A stretch of 64,000 bases of DNA from Bryobacterales bacterium. Its GTDB lineage: Bacteria; Acidobacteriota; Terriglobia; Bryobacterales; Bryobacteraceae. Below, in pieces: positions 40,796 to 50,483 of this stretch. The translations under genes were made by a program, and so were the position numbers. Positions within the stretch are counted from its first letter, which is position 1; each line of letters begins with the position of its first letter. The DNA is taken from positions 35,808-99,807 of the forward strand of contig PLOR01000102.1 of NCBI GenBank assembly GCA_003142185.1, in the 5' to 3' direction. Under the pieces are notes generated by a model. That model did not search any database, was not told the origin of the DNA, and saw nothing but the letters and a program-made list of their open reading frames with translations.

Positions 40796-42193
40796 TCATT
40801 CGACGGCAGTACCTTCGATCGCGCTGCCGCTACGACGGTGGCTCCAGTAAGCATAGAACGGCAGTCCCAGCAGTATCAGGGCAATGCCCATAATCGACTC
40901 CCGAGGCGAATCCCATAGCGTGGAAATAATGAATACACCGGCCACCAAAACAAACAAAATCGGCACAACCGGATAACCGAATGTGCGATAAGGGCGCGGT
41001 AAATCGGGCCTCTTTATTCGCAAAACAATCACTGCGGCGGTTGCCATGCCATAGAGAATCCAGCTTGCGAAAATTACGTAGGTAAACAATTGGCGGTAGC
41101 TGCCAGAGAGCACCAGCAATGCCGACCACGCGCTGAGCGCCAGAATGGAGACACCCGGCGTGCGGTGCTTTTCATCCACCCGGGCGATGGCGCGAAAGAA
41201 GTAGCCCTGGCGCGCGGCGGCGTAGGGGACGCGGGAGCCGGTCAGGATGGAGCCGTTCAGCGCGGCGAAGATGCTGATCATGGCGGCAATCGAAACGCCG
41301 CCGGCGCCGGCCGCACCCAGGATGCGGCGCATCATCTCTCCCGCCACGCGCGGGCTCGCCCCCACCTCCACCGGAGAGAGCACACGAAAATAGGCGGCGT
41401 TGGCGAGCAGATAAATGGCGATGACGGCCAACGTGCCGCCGATCAGCGCGCGCGGCAGATTGCGCTGCGGGTCGCGCACCTCGGAGGCCACCATGGCCAC
41501 GTTGTTCCACCCGTCATAGGCCCACAGCGCCGCCACCAGCGCAGCGAAGAAGCCGGCTGCGGTCAGCGGCACGGCGGAAACCGGCGCGGCCGCGTGCGGG
41601 CTGCCGAAGCCGAGGCCGGCCACGACGATCCCGGCGATCAACACCACTTTGACCGTCGTCACCGCGACCTGCACGTCGCCGCCCAGCTTGACTCCGAAAT
41701 AATTCAGCCAGGCCAGCGCCGCAATCAGGCCGATCGCCAGCAACTGGCCCCAGTGCAGATCGAGCGGCGCGCCGTGCGGCCCCAGCGGCAACGGCAGCCG
41801 GTAAAACACGCCGTCCAACGCCGGAAAGAAATTGGCGAGGTAATAGAAAAAACCGGTGGCCAGGGTGGCGATGGAGCCGCTCTTGGCCACCCACATCTGC
41901 GTCCAGCTATATAGAAATCCCCACAGCGGGCCGTAGGCTTCCCGCAAGTAGGCATATTCGCCGCCGGCCTCCGGAATGGCCGCGGCCAGCTCGGCGTAGC
42001 TCAGCGCGCCCGCCAGCGTCAGCAGCCCGCCGAAGATCCACACCACGAACACCCAGCCGGGCGTGCCCACGCGCAGGATCATGTCGTGGGGAACCAGAAA
42101 GATGCCGCTGCCGATCACCGTGCCAATCACAATAGAGGCTGCGGCCCATGGGCCCAAGTCTCGCTTTAGTTCGATCCGAAAAGCGGGCTTCAT
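40796..42193 (-). CDS. APC-family amino acid permease
   Basis: 465 residues from the ATG at 42193, which overlaps the stop of the symporter gene (ATGA). Twelve hydrophobic segments. The N-terminal signature AASIVIGTVIGSGIFLVP and AIPEAGGEYAYLREAYGP are classic for APC transporters, as are WAYDGWNNVAMVASEVRDPQ and RTFGYPVVPILFV. It imports or exchanges an amino acid. Operon partner: an SSS-family symporter. The longer frame to 43093 is an out-of-frame read of that symporter. Confidence 0.92.
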   Translation of the reverse strand: MKPAFRIELKRDLGPWAAASIVIGTVIGSGIFLVPHDMILRVGTPGWVFVVWIFGGLLTLAGALSYAELAAAIPEAGGEYAYLREAYGPLWGFLYSWTQMWVAKSGSIATLATGFFYYLANFFPALDGVFYRLPLPLGPHGAPLDLHWGQLLAIGLIAALAWLNYFGVKLGGDVQVAVTTVKVVLIAGIVVAGLGFGSPHAAAPVSAVPLTAAGFFAALVAALWAYDGWNNVAMVASEVRDPQRNLPRALIGGTLAVIAIYLLANAAYFRVLSPVEVGASPRVAGEMMRRILGAAGAGGVSIAAMISIFAALNGSILTGSRVPYAAARQGYFFRAIARVDEKHRTPGVSILALSAWSALLVLSGSYRQLFTYVIFASWILYGMATAAVIVLRIKRPDLPRPYRTFGYPVVPILFVLVAGVFIISTLWDSPRESIMGIALILLGLPFYAYWSHRRSGSAIEGTAVE

Positions 42194-43635
42194 CGCATCC
42201 TCGCCAGAGCGCGTCCCAGCCAGGACGCGGCCAAGCCGCAACTGAAAGTCACCGTGGCTCCAATCATGACATACCAGGTAAACGCAACTGGGGTTTCGAA
42301 GCGGACCACCAGTGCCGCCGTGAGACCGGCAACCACTCCGGCGATGGCGGCCCGTTCGCCCGGCCGCCGCGTGAGCACACCCAACAGGAAGACGCCGAGC
42401 AGGGCGCCCGAAGGAATCGAGGCAATCGTCAGCCCGGCCTCGAGCACCGAGTGAGAGTGACGGGCCGCGTAGCCGATCCCGACCAGCACGGCCGCCCATG
42501 CGACGGTGGCCAGGCGCGCGCGGCGCATCGCCCCGGCTTCTCCGGCCGAACCGGCGCCGCCGCCCAGAAAATCCACCACCACGGTGGACGAGAGCGCATT
42601 CAGCGCCGCGCTCAGGTTGGCCATCGCCGCCGCCAGGATTGCCGCGATCGCCAGGCCGGCCAACCCCGGCGGCAGGCTGCTCCAGAGGAATTGCGGATAG
42701 ATGCGATCGGCCGCCGGCGCAGTCTGGCCGAGGCCGCCATAGTAGACCCAGAGCAGGATGCCGATCAGCAGAAACAGCGTGAACTGAAAAGCCACCAGCG
42801 CCCAGCTTGCCAGCAGCGCTTTGCGGCTGTCCCGCTGGCCGCGCGCGCTGAGCAGCCTTTGCACCATGAGCTGATCGGTGCCGTGGCTGGCGGTGGTCAG
42901 GAAGCAGCCGCCCACAATTCCGGCCCAAAACGTGTACGGGCGCGCAAAGAATTCCATCGTGGGAGCGAAGTGAAAGTCGAAGATCGCGAACTTGTGCGCC
43001 GCTCCCGCCACGGCCACTGCATGCGGCCAGCCGCCGGGGATTTTCCCCAGAATCACGATCAGACTGAGCACGGCGCCGAAGACGTACAGGCACATCTGCA
43101 CCACGTCGGTCCAGATCACCGCCGTCATGCCGCCTTGAATCGTGTAGAACAGCGTCAGCCCGGTGATCAGAACGATGGAAGCCATTTCACCGGTCCCCAG
43201 AACGATGGATATCACCAGCGAGACCGCGAATACGCGTACGCCCTCGGCCAGCGCGCGCGTCACCAGGAAGATGGCTGCCGTCAGCTTGCGGACGCGCTCG
43301 CCGAACCGCCGGCGCATCAATTCATACGCGGTGAACATTTCGCCGCGGAAATACTGGGGCAGGAAAACAGCGGAGATCAGGATCCGCGCCAACAGGTAGC
43401 CGAGCACCAGTTGCAGGAACCCCATGTTGCCGGTGAAGGCCAGGGCCGGCGTGCCGACGATCGTCAGCGTGCTGGTTTCGGCGGAAACGATGGAAAGCGC
43501 GATGGCCCACCACGGGGCCTCGCGGCCTCCCAGAAAATACTCGCGCAGGCCCTTCTCGCCACTGCGGAAGCGCGCGCCAAACCAGGTGATGCCGGCCAGG
43601 TAGGCGAGGATGACGGCCAGATCGAGAACATGCAT
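42190..43635 (-). CDS. SSS-family sodium:solute symporter
   Basis: 481 residues from the ATG at 43635 (MHVLDLAVILAYLAGITWFG); the 70 upstream in-frame residues are not hydrophobic and are rejected. Thirteen to fourteen membrane segments, with YFLGGREAPWWAIALSIVSA, AVIWTDVVQM and GTDQLMVQRLLSA as family landmarks of the sodium/glucose-type carrier (LeuT fold). Substrate is likely a sugar or a carboxylate. First gene of a two-gene operon with the APC permease. Confidence 0.9.
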   Translation of the reverse strand: MHVLDLAVILAYLAGITWFGARFRSGEKGLREYFLGGREAPWWAIALSIVSAETSTLTIVGTPALAFTGNMGFLQLVLGYLLARILISAVFLPQYFRGEMFTAYELMRRRFGERVRKLTAAIFLVTRALAEGVRVFAVSLVISIVLGTGEMASIVLITGLTLFYTIQGGMTAVIWTDVVQMCLYVFGAVLSLIVILGKIPGGWPHAVAVAGAAHKFAIFDFHFAPTMEFFARPYTFWAGIVGGCFLTTASHGTDQLMVQRLLSARGQRDSRKALLASWALVAFQFTLFLLIGILLWVYYGGLGQTAPAADRIYPQFLWSSLPPGLAGLAIAAILAAAMANLSAALNALSSTVVVDFLGGGAGSAGEAGAMRRARLATVAWAAVLVGIGYAARHSHSVLEAGLTIASIPSGALLGVFLLGVLTRRPGERAAIAGVVAGLTAALVVRFETPVAFTWYVMIGATVTFSCGLAASWLGRALARMR

Positions 43636-43858
43636 GCGCGGGCGAACTCCAGGATAGCGTTGATTTGCTATGATTTGGGTTCGGAACCTGGCGGTCCGAA
43701 ACGGAGTCGAATGTCTAGTGGCGTTCGGGCGGCAGAGCAAGGCTCCGGTGTTGGCCTTAGGCTCCGTTGCCGGGCCGCGGATCGGGTACCAAGATTGCGA
43801 AGCAGCGTTCAGGGGTTCATTATTCAAGACCAAATGGGAAACCATTCAGGAGGAACAC

Positions 43859-45265
43859 GTGCATCATCTCTCATCTAAGATTCGCGGCGGGCTGGCGGCA
43901 GTGGCGCTGGTGGCCGCTCTGGCAGGCGGCTTCGCTAGGCCTGCCCGCGCCCAGGCGGCCGCGCCGGCGCCAAATGCCCCCGCTCAGAAAACCGTGAAGG
44001 ACCAGGGCGAGTACGACATCTACAACGATGTCACGAAGGACATGCTGGCGAAGAACTTCGCCAAAATGATCACCGATCTCGACGCCTGGAAGCAAAAGTA
44101 TCCGACATCGGATTTCAAGGATGACCGCTCGGCCTTGTACATCCAAGCCTATGCCGGAAGCGGACAATGGGCCAAAGTGTTGGATGAAGCAGGTCCTCTC
44201 TTGTCGAAGGATTTGAAAACCGTGCTGAACGATCCGAAGACCGGGCCTGCAGATCAGATGAGGGCTCTGTACACCGCAACCACGGCAATCGCCCAGGTGC
44301 CCAATCCGACCGCCGACGAGTTCGCCATCGCGACCAAAGCGGCGCAGCAGTTGATGGATTACGACACCAAACCGGCGGGCGCCAGTGACGCGGACTGGGC
44401 TGCCGCGCGGGCGCAGTTGCAAGCCGCCGCCAAGGGAGCGTTGCTCTACATGGCGATGAAGCCCGGCGCGGATGCCAAGCAGAAGAAGGACTGGGCCGCG
44501 GCGGAGGCGGCGTTCAAGACCGCCCTGACGCAGTATCCCGACAGCTCGCAGGTGGCCTACGAGTTGGGCGGCAGCGAGCTCGCCCAACAGGCCTCCAACC
44601 CGGCCAAGATTTCTCTGGGGCTGTATGAGATTGCGCGCGCCGTCAGCATCGATCCCGCCAAGAGCGATTTCACCGATCCCAAGGTGCGCGCCCAGGTGGA
44701 AGCCTACCTCAAGAACGTTTATGTGAAATACCACGGCGCAGACGATGGCCTCGATCAACTCAAACAACAAGCGCTTGCCGCGCCCGCCCCGCCGCCCGAC
44801 TTCCACATCCTCAGCGCCACCGAGGTCATGAACGCCAAGCAGAAGGAATTTGCGGAGAAGTATCCGGATCTCGCCCTGTGGCTGAACATCAAAGCCCAAC
44901 TCACGGACACAGGCGGCCAGTCGTATTTCGATACGCAGCTCAAGGACACCGCGGTGCCGAAGCTGAAAGGCACGCTGGTGGATGCCAAGCCGGCCTGCCG
45001 CTCAAAGGAGTTGCTGGTAGCCGTGCCACTGCCGGACGCCAAGCCGCCCTTCACCGCCGAAATCGCCCTGAAACTGGATGCGCCGCTCACCGGCAAGCCG
45101 GACGAGAACCTGGAACTGACCTGGACCGATGGCCAGCCGTCTGCGTTTACCAAGGACCCGTTCCTGCTGACGGTGGATGTGGAAAAGGCCAAGATCGTGG
45201 GCTTGAAGACGACCCCCTGCACCCCGCCCCCGGTGCATCATCCAGCGGCCAAGAAGAAGGCTTAA
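43859..45265 (+). CDS. Secreted TPR-like helical repeat protein
   Basis: 468 residues from a GTG at 43859, chosen for the AGGAGG five bases upstream and the signal peptide that follows (GLAAVALVAALAGGF, cleavage near ARA). The mature part is alanine-rich with paired helices of tetratricopeptide type (WAAAEAAFKTALTQYPDSSQ, AYELGGSELAQQ). The C-terminal part is beta-rich (LLVAVPLPDAKPPFTAEIAL). It is likely a periplasmic scaffold protein. Followed by a strong terminator. Confidence 0.75.
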   Translation: MHHLSSKIRGGLAAVALVAALAGGFARPARAQAAAPAPNAPAQKTVKDQGEYDIYNDVTKDMLAKNFAKMITDLDAWKQKYPTSDFKDDRSALYIQAYAGSGQWAKVLDEAGPLLSKDLKTVLNDPKTGPADQMRALYTATTAIAQVPNPTADEFAIATKAAQQLMDYDTKPAGASDADWAAARAQLQAAAKGALLYMAMKPGADAKQKKDWAAAEAAFKTALTQYPDSSQVAYELGGSELAQQASNPAKISLGLYEIARAVSIDPAKSDFTDPKVRAQVEAYLKNVYVKYHGADDGLDQLKQQALAAPAPPPDFHILSATEVMNAKQKEFAEKYPDLALWLNIKAQLTDTGGQSYFDTQLKDTAVPKLKGTLVDAKPACRSKELLVAVPLPDAKPPFTAEIALKLDAPLTGKPDENLELTWTDGQPSAFTKDPFLLTVDVEKAKIVGLKTTPCTPPPVHHPAAKKKA

Positions 45266-45270
45266 CCAGG

Positions 45271-45295
45271 CAGGGCAGGCCATCTGCCTGCCCTG
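45271..45295 (+). terminator. Perfect 10-bp stem hairpin after the repeat-protein gene
   Basis: CAGGGCAGGC, loop CATCT, GCCTGCCCTG, starting six bases after the stop at 45265. The stem is very stable but no U run follows, so termination could be Rho-assisted or by stalling. Confidence 0.6.
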
Positions 45296-45416
45296 TTCCA
45301 CCACCCCTCGAACCCTCGCATCGCAAGGAACGGAAGCTCGCTCGCCAACAGCGCTCTCCGGCCCGCCGTGTGATAGACTCTAGATTCTCAAAATCTGATT
45401 TTCGGAGAAAAAAGCC

Positions 45417-47093
45417 TTGAAGCTCGCTCCGGTTGATTACGTCATTCTGGCCACGTACTTTGCCATGGTGCTGGGCATCGGATGGATGCTCCGCAAGAAG
45501 GTTTCGACCAGCGGCGATTTTCTGCTCTCTGGCCGCGCCGTCCCGGTCTGGATTACCAGTCTGGCTTTCATTGCCGCCAACCTGGGCGCCCAGGAACTGA
45601 TCGGCATGGCGGCCTCGGGCGCCAAGTACGGTATCATGACCGCGCATTTTTATTGGGTCGGCGCGATTCCGGCCATGGTTTTCATGGGCCTTTTCATGAT
45701 GCCGTTCTATTACGGCAGCAAGGCGCGGTCGGTGCCGGAATACCTGAAGATGCGATTCGACGAAAAAACGCGCGGCTTCAACGCCTTCACGTTCGCCGTG
45801 ATGACCATCTTCTCCTCGGGAATTTCGATGTATGTCATGGGGCTGCTGATGCACCTGGTGCTCGGCTGGAGCTTCAGCACCTCGGTGCTGGCCACGGCCG
45901 CCATCGTGCTGGCATACACCTATCTGGGCGGCCTGACCAGCGCCATCTACAACGAAGTGCTGCAATTCTTCCTGATCGTGGCCGGCTTCGCGCCGCTGGC
46001 CATCCTCTCCTGCGTCAAGGCCGGCGGATGGCATGGCATCGTTTCGCGGCTGCCCTCGAACATGACGCACTCCTGGACCCACATGGGCAGCGCCGCCGAT
46101 AACCCGATGGGCGTGGAAGTCTTCGGAATGGTGGCTGGGCTTGGCTTCGTCCTCTCGTTCGGTTACTGGTGCACGAACTTCCTGGTGGTGCAGCGCGCCA
46201 TGGCGGCCGATTCCATGTCGGCGGCCAGGCGAACGCCGCTGTTGGGCGCGATTCCGAAAATGTTTCTGCCGTTCGTCGTTATCCTGCCCGGCATCGCCGC
46301 CGTGGCGCTGGCGCAAATGAGCGCAGCCGGTGGCGCGCATCTCTACGACTTGCCGGTGAAACTCTCGGGCGGCGTTTGGGTGAAGGACTACGACCAGGTG
46401 CTCACCACGCTGATGGCCAAGTTCTACCCGGCCGGGATTCTGGGCGTCGGGCTCACCGGCCTGATGGCATCGTTCATGTCCGGCATGGCCGGCAACGTCA
46501 CCGCCTTCAACACGGTTTTTACCTACGACATCTACCAGAGCTACATCCGCAAGGGCGCGCCGGATCGTCATTACCTCACGGTGGGCCGCATGACCACCAT
46601 CGTGGGCGTGGCGCTCTCCATCGGCGCCGCTTACCTGGCGCAGTATTACAACAACATCATGGACCTGCTGCAGTTCGTCTTCGGCTTCGTCAATGCCCCG
46701 CTGTTCGCCACTTTCCTGCTCGGCATGTTCTGGAAGCGCGCCACCGCCAACGGCGCGTTCTTCGGATTGGTCACCGGGACCGTCGCCGCCGCGTTCACCT
46801 GGGGTCTCACGGTGGCCGAAGGCAAGGGCGGCGTGTTCGGTCAGGTGCACACATTTCCCTCCGTGATGGCGCAGAATTTCTGGATCGCCATCGTCGCCTT
46901 CACCAGTTGCTTCCTCGTCACCGTCCTTGTGAGTATGGTTACCCGGATGCGCAAGGAAAGTGAATTGGAGGGGCTGGTGTACGGGTTGACGAAGATTCCC
47001 CATGACGAGAACGCCAGGTGGTTCGAGCGTCCGGTTGTGTTGGCGGTTTTCGTTTTGGTTGTAGCCGTGATTCTGAACATTTGGTTTGCCTAA
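45417..47093 (+). CDS. SSS-family sodium:sugar symporter
   Basis: 558 residues, TTG start at 45417 with GGAGAAA upstream. About fourteen membrane segments. Landmarks: DFLLSGRAVPVWITSLAF, AANLGAQELIGMAASGAKYG (sodium/sugar site region of SGLT-type carriers), YYGSKARSVPEYLKMRFDEK and GLTGLMASFMSGMAGNVTAFN. It is co-directional with a small membrane protein (1-bp gap) and galactokinase, so galactose or a related sugar is the probable substrate. Confidence 0.92.
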   Translation: MKLAPVDYVILATYFAMVLGIGWMLRKKVSTSGDFLLSGRAVPVWITSLAFIAANLGAQELIGMAASGAKYGIMTAHFYWVGAIPAMVFMGLFMMPFYYGSKARSVPEYLKMRFDEKTRGFNAFTFAVMTIFSSGISMYVMGLLMHLVLGWSFSTSVLATAAIVLAYTYLGGLTSAIYNEVLQFFLIVAGFAPLAILSCVKAGGWHGIVSRLPSNMTHSWTHMGSAADNPMGVEVFGMVAGLGFVLSFGYWCTNFLVVQRAMAADSMSAARRTPLLGAIPKMFLPFVVILPGIAAVALAQMSAAGGAHLYDLPVKLSGGVWVKDYDQVLTTLMAKFYPAGILGVGLTGLMASFMSGMAGNVTAFNTVFTYDIYQSYIRKGAPDRHYLTVGRMTTIVGVALSIGAAYLAQYYNNIMDLLQFVFGFVNAPLFATFLLGMFWKRATANGAFFGLVTGTVAAAFTWGLTVAEGKGGVFGQVHTFPSVMAQNFWIAIVAFTSCFLVTVLVSMVTRMRKESELEGLVYGLTKIPHDENARWFERPVVLAVFVLVVAVILNIWFA

Positions 47094-47094
47094 T

Positions 47095-47292
47095 ATGGAC
47101 TTACGAGTGCCTTCGGGCTGGTTCTTCACTCTTTTGGGCGTCATTCTGGTCGTGATGGGCCTGATTGCGCCAGGATATCGACTTGCCGCGCTCACCGACG
47201 TCAACGTCAACTTATACAGCGGCATTGCGATGCTGGTTTTCGGCTTGTTTCTGCTGCTGATGGCCCGCCGGGCCGCGAGCAAGAGCCGATGA
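47095..47292 (+). CDS. Small two-TM membrane protein in the galactokinase operon
   Basis: 65 residues with two membrane helices (WFFTLLGVILVVMGLIA and SGIAMLVFGLFLLLMA) separated by a short polar loop and ending in a basic tail. It starts one base after the symporter stop and overlaps galK by four bases. It is probably an accessory subunit or stabiliser of the symporter; no family name known to me. Confidence 0.75.
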   Translation: MDLRVPSGWFFTLLGVILVVMGLIAPGYRLAALTDVNVNLYSGIAMLVFGLFLLLMARRAASKSR

Positions 47293-48458
47293 TCGAGACT
47301 TATCGCCGGCTGTATGGCTCGGTTGACGGGCTGCGCGTGTTTCGTGCGCCGGGGCGCGTCAATCTGATCGGCGAGCACACCGACTACAATTTCGGATTCG
47401 TGCTGCCGGTGGCGCTCGATCTGGCCACCTTCGCCGCCACCGCGCCGGCCGCCGATGGCAAGCTGCGCCTGCACTCCATCGAGCGCCAGGAAACCCGCGA
47501 ATTCGACGTGGCGGGCCTGGCCGAGCTTTCGCCCGCCCATCATTGGACCGACTACCCCATCGGCGTTGCCCGCGAAGTGGCGCGCCTGGGCTTTGCCATT
47601 CAACCCGCCAACATTCTGATCCATAGCACGGTGCCGGAAGGTTCCGGGCTCAGCTCTTCGGCGGCGCTCGAAGTTTCCTCGGCGCTGGCTTTCCTGGGCG
47701 GCCGCGAGTTGGCGCCGCTCGAACTGGCCAAGCTCTGCCAGCGGTCCGAGCGCGAATTTGTCGGCATACCCTGCGGCATCATGGATCAGTACATATCGGT
47801 TTTCGGGCGCGAACACTCCGCCGTCAAGATCGATTGCCGCAGCCTCGATCACCAACTGGTCGAACTGCCGGACGGCGTCACGTTCGTGGCCGTCAACACC
47901 ATGGTCAAGCACGCATTGGCGGGCTCGGCTTATAAAGACCGGGTGGCCGAGTGCGCGGCGGCCGTCACCGCCATCCAACAGGAGTTCCCTTCCGTCAAGA
48001 GCCTGCGCGACGTGGCTAGCCAGGATCAGTTCGAATCAGTGGCCGGCTTGCTGCCCCCGGTGGTGGCACGCCGCGCCCGACACGTGGTGAGCGAGAACGA
48101 GCGGGTGGAGCGATTCGTCGCCTCGAGCGCCCGCGGCGAGCTCGAGACAATGGGAAAACTACTGGTAGCCTCGCACCGCAGTTTGCAATACGATTACGAG
48201 GTAAGCTGCGCCGAACTCGACTTCCTGGTAGACCACGCGCTGCCGATCGATGGCGTTTACGGCTCGCGCATGACCGGCGGTGGTTTCGGCGGCTGCACCG
48301 TGACCATGCTGCGGCCCGGCGCGGTGGAGGCTTTCGCCGCCTCGATCGCACGCTCTTACGAGCGGCGATTCCAGGTGACGCCCAGGATCTACCGCTGCAA
48401 CCCCTCCGGCGGCGCTCGGGAAGTCACAAGTTCTGAGACGATTCCCGCGGTCGGGTGA
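47289..48458 (+). CDS. galK: Galactokinase
   Basis: 389 residues. All three GHMP kinase motifs are present: the galactokinase signature GRVNLIGEHTDY (22-33), the ATP loop VPEGSGLSSSAALE, and GGGFGGC near the C terminus; the catalytic Asp is in GIMDQY. It phosphorylates alpha-D-galactose at C1 in the Leloir pathway. ATGA overlap with the upstream small membrane protein gene links it to the symporter, giving an uptake-and-activation operon. galT and galE are not adjacent. Confidence 0.94.
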   Translation: MIETYRRLYGSVDGLRVFRAPGRVNLIGEHTDYNFGFVLPVALDLATFAATAPAADGKLRLHSIERQETREFDVAGLAELSPAHHWTDYPIGVAREVARLGFAIQPANILIHSTVPEGSGLSSSAALEVSSALAFLGGRELAPLELAKLCQRSEREFVGIPCGIMDQYISVFGREHSAVKIDCRSLDHQLVELPDGVTFVAVNTMVKHALAGSAYKDRVAECAAAVTAIQQEFPSVKSLRDVASQDQFESVAGLLPPVVARRARHVVSENERVERFVASSARGELETMGKLLVASHRSLQYDYEVSCAELDFLVDHALPIDGVYGSRMTGGGFGGCTVTMLRPGAVEAFAASIARSYERRFQVTPRIYRCNPSGGAREVTSSETIPAVG

Positions 48459-48496
48459 CTACAGAGTCAAAGTCATACAACGAGTGTCCTCCCGGC

Positions 48497-48526
48497 GGGC
48501 AGATTCAGTACCGTATTGGTCTGCCC
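48497..48526 (+). terminator. Possible terminator after galK
   Basis: GGGCAGA and TCTGCCC form a 7-bp stem with a 16-base loop, 39 bases after the galK stop. A T-rich stretch occurs only further downstream, so this is a weak call. Confidence 0.35.
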
Positions 48527-48590
48527 GGCCCGGATGCCGTCCCGCCGTTTTTCTTTCGCTTTTGAGACCCAGCGCTACACTTGAGTGAAG

Positions 48591-49139
48591 ATGCCGCGCT
48601 GGATGAACGCCGCCAATGGGTTGACTGCCCTGCGCTTGCTTTTGGCGCCGCCAATCGTGGCTGCGATGTGGACCGGACGGCACGGGCTGGCGCTGGCGCT
48701 GTTCATGATCGCGGCGGCAACCGACGTCCTCGACGGCGCTGCCGCCCGCCGCTTCGGCCAGGAGACTCCATTCGGCGCGTACCTGGATCCGATCGCCGAC
48801 AAATGCCTGTTAAGCGCCATGTTTTTGGCCATGGCCGGCGCGGGCATGGTTCCGTGGTGGTTCGTCGCCATCGTCCTGGGACGCGATGTCTACCTCCTGC
48901 TGGCGGCGGCGATTCTCCTCCGCTTCACCCGCCGCCGCAAATTCCCCCCCAGCGTTTGGGGTAAAGCATGCACTTTTGTGCAGATTGTGACCGCCATCGC
49001 TGCGCTCACGGCCGGCATGTTAGGCCATTCGAATCCGTGGATTCCAGTGGCGGCGCTGATCCGCATCTCGGCCGTGTTTACGATTTGGAGCGGCGTGGAA
49101 TACACCTGGCGCGGAATCGCCGTGGTGCGCGCGGATTGA
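48591..49139 (+). CDS. CDP-alcohol phosphatidyltransferase
   Basis: 182 residues from the ATG at 48591 (a GTG at 48585 is possible). The catalytic motif is complete: D45-x2-D48-G49-x2-A52-R53-x8-G62-x3-D66-x3-D70. Four to five membrane helices. This family joins CDP-diacylglycerol to an alcohol; the size and motif spacing resemble phosphatidylglycerophosphate synthase, so it may supply acidic phospholipid. The acceptor alcohol cannot be told from sequence. Confidence 0.9.
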   Translation: MPRWMNAANGLTALRLLLAPPIVAAMWTGRHGLALALFMIAAATDVLDGAAARRFGQETPFGAYLDPIADKCLLSAMFLAMAGAGMVPWWFVAIVLGRDVYLLLAAAILLRFTRRRKFPPSVWGKACTFVQIVTAIAALTAGMLGHSNPWIPVAALIRISAVFTIWSGVEYTWRGIAVVRAD

Positions 49140-49187
49140 CGCCTGGGGTGCTCGGGAGTAGTCTAGAGAAAGAACGGGGTTTCGCTG

Positions 49188-49775
49188 ATGACTCGCTACC
49201 TGCCAGCGCGCCATTATCTTTGGTTCGCAATAGCCGCGCTTGCGCTGGCGGGCTTTTCCACATGGCGGGCACTGGCTTGGGCCCCCAACTCCTGGCCCGG
49301 CATGGTGCTGGCCTTCCTGCCTGCCGTCCTGTTCGTTCTGACCGCTAGTCTTCTCCTGGTGCTGGCTTTTCGCCCGCCCATCGAAGTCCACGAGGGCTAC
49401 CTGTCGATCGGCCGCCGCGCGATTCCCTGGATGGATATTCGCCGGTTGGACCGGACCGGTTGGGTTTCGCCGCTGGTGGTGCGAATTACGCTGTTCGACG
49501 ATTCGCGCCAGGTGTTGCTATACCCGGGCGATTTGGATGCCTGCAACGCCCTGCTGCGCCATTTGCGCCGCTCCTCCCGGGATGCGCTGATCGATGGCGT
49601 TCCCTACCGGCAATATTGGGGAGAGGTGCTGGCGCCGGTGGCCGAAGCGACCCAGGCGTTGCCGCCGCGCTATCGCATCCTGCGGGCCGAGGACGAAGCT
49701 GAGGTCGAACGCCTTTACCAGCGGCTGAAGACAGTCGGCAATCTGGACCAGAAGAATTCCGCGGACGAAAAGTAG
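49188..49775 (+). CDS. Membrane protein with PH-like domain
   Basis: 195 residues. Two N-terminal membrane helices (LWFAIAALALAGFSTWRALA, MVLAFLPAVLFVLTASLLLV) are followed by a beta-rich domain (IEVHEGYLSIGRRAIPWMDI, VVRITLFDDSRQVLLYP) of the type found in bacterial PH-like membrane proteins, and a charged C-terminal helix. Three bases separate it from the DUF218 gene, so the two are co-transcribed. Function unknown; it may be envelope-related. Confidence 0.65.
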   Translation: MTRYLPARHYLWFAIAALALAGFSTWRALAWAPNSWPGMVLAFLPAVLFVLTASLLLVLAFRPPIEVHEGYLSIGRRAIPWMDIRRLDRTGWVSPLVVRITLFDDSRQVLLYPGDLDACNALLRHLRRSSRDALIDGVPYRQYWGEVLAPVAEATQALPPRYRILRAEDEAEVERLYQRLKTVGNLDQKNSADEK

Positions 49776-49778
49776 CCG

Positions 49779-50393
49779 ATGGCCCGCCGCCGGATGGTTG
49801 CGCTGCGCCTCGGCGTGGGGTTGCTCCTGCTTGTGCTGGCCGTTTTGCTCACCCGCAATCTGTGGCTCGGCGCGCTGGGCCACGCCCTGGTTGAGGACGA
49901 CGGGCCGGCGAAAGCCGATGCGGTGGTCGTGCTGGGCGGCGACCAATGGGGCATGCGCCTCGAAACGGCCGCCCGCCTGGTGCGCTTGGGCTTCGCTCCA
50001 GTGGTGTTGATCAGCGGCGCACCCGCGGCATACGGTGCGAACGAAGCGGACCTCGCCATTCCGTACATCGTCCGCCAGGGTTACCCCGCAGAGTGGTTCG
50101 TCGCCTTGCGCAATCAAGCCATGTCCACCCGCGAGGAGTGCTTCCTGCTGTTGCCCGAATTGCGCCGGCGAGGGGTGCGCAGCGTGATTCTGGTTACCAG
50201 CGACTTTCACACCGCACGCGCCGCGCGGATTTTCCGCGCCGCCGAACGTGCGCTTGGCTGCCGCCTGGAGATGCGCGTGGTGCCCGCGCCGGACCGCTAT
50301 TTTCATGCCGGTTCCTGGTGGCGGAACCGCGAAGGCCGCAAGACCGCGCTGAACGAATGGGAAAAAACCATCGCCAATGCGGTGGGCATCTAG
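49779..50393 (+). CDS. DUF218/YdcF-type membrane-anchored protein
   Basis: 204 residues: an N-terminal membrane anchor (GVGLLLLVLAVLLTRNLWLG), then the DUF218 domain with ADAVVVLGGD, RLETAARLVRLGF, VVLISGAP, MSTREECFLLLPEL and VILVTSDFHTARA. Relatives (SanA, ElyC, YdcF) act in envelope integrity and lipid carrier metabolism in E. coli. The conserved Glu and His of the putative active site (STREE, SDFHTAR) are present. Confidence 0.85.
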   Translation: MARRRMVALRLGVGLLLLVLAVLLTRNLWLGALGHALVEDDGPAKADAVVVLGGDQWGMRLETAARLVRLGFAPVVLISGAPAAYGANEADLAIPYIVRQGYPAEWFVALRNQAMSTREECFLLLPELRRRGVRSVILVTSDFHTARAARIFRAAERALGCRLEMRVVPAPDRYFHAGSWWRNREGRKTALNEWEKTIANAVGI

Positions 50394-50483
50394 GCCCAAT
50401 AAATTCAATTACTTGCGAGCTTGCATGAATTTTCTGTAAGGAAACCCACGGCAACCGTTCCGAGCCAGGGGCATCTAATCCAT

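Noticed and set aside
42194..43093. N-terminal extension of the APC permease to 765 residues
   Set aside because: The extra part is an out-of-frame read of the SSS symporter; the permease starts at the ATG at 42193, in the ATGA overlap.
45147..47978. 943-residue minus-strand frame
   Set aside because: Composition is His/Arg/Gln-rich and it is antisense to the symporter and galactokinase genes, both with full family signatures.
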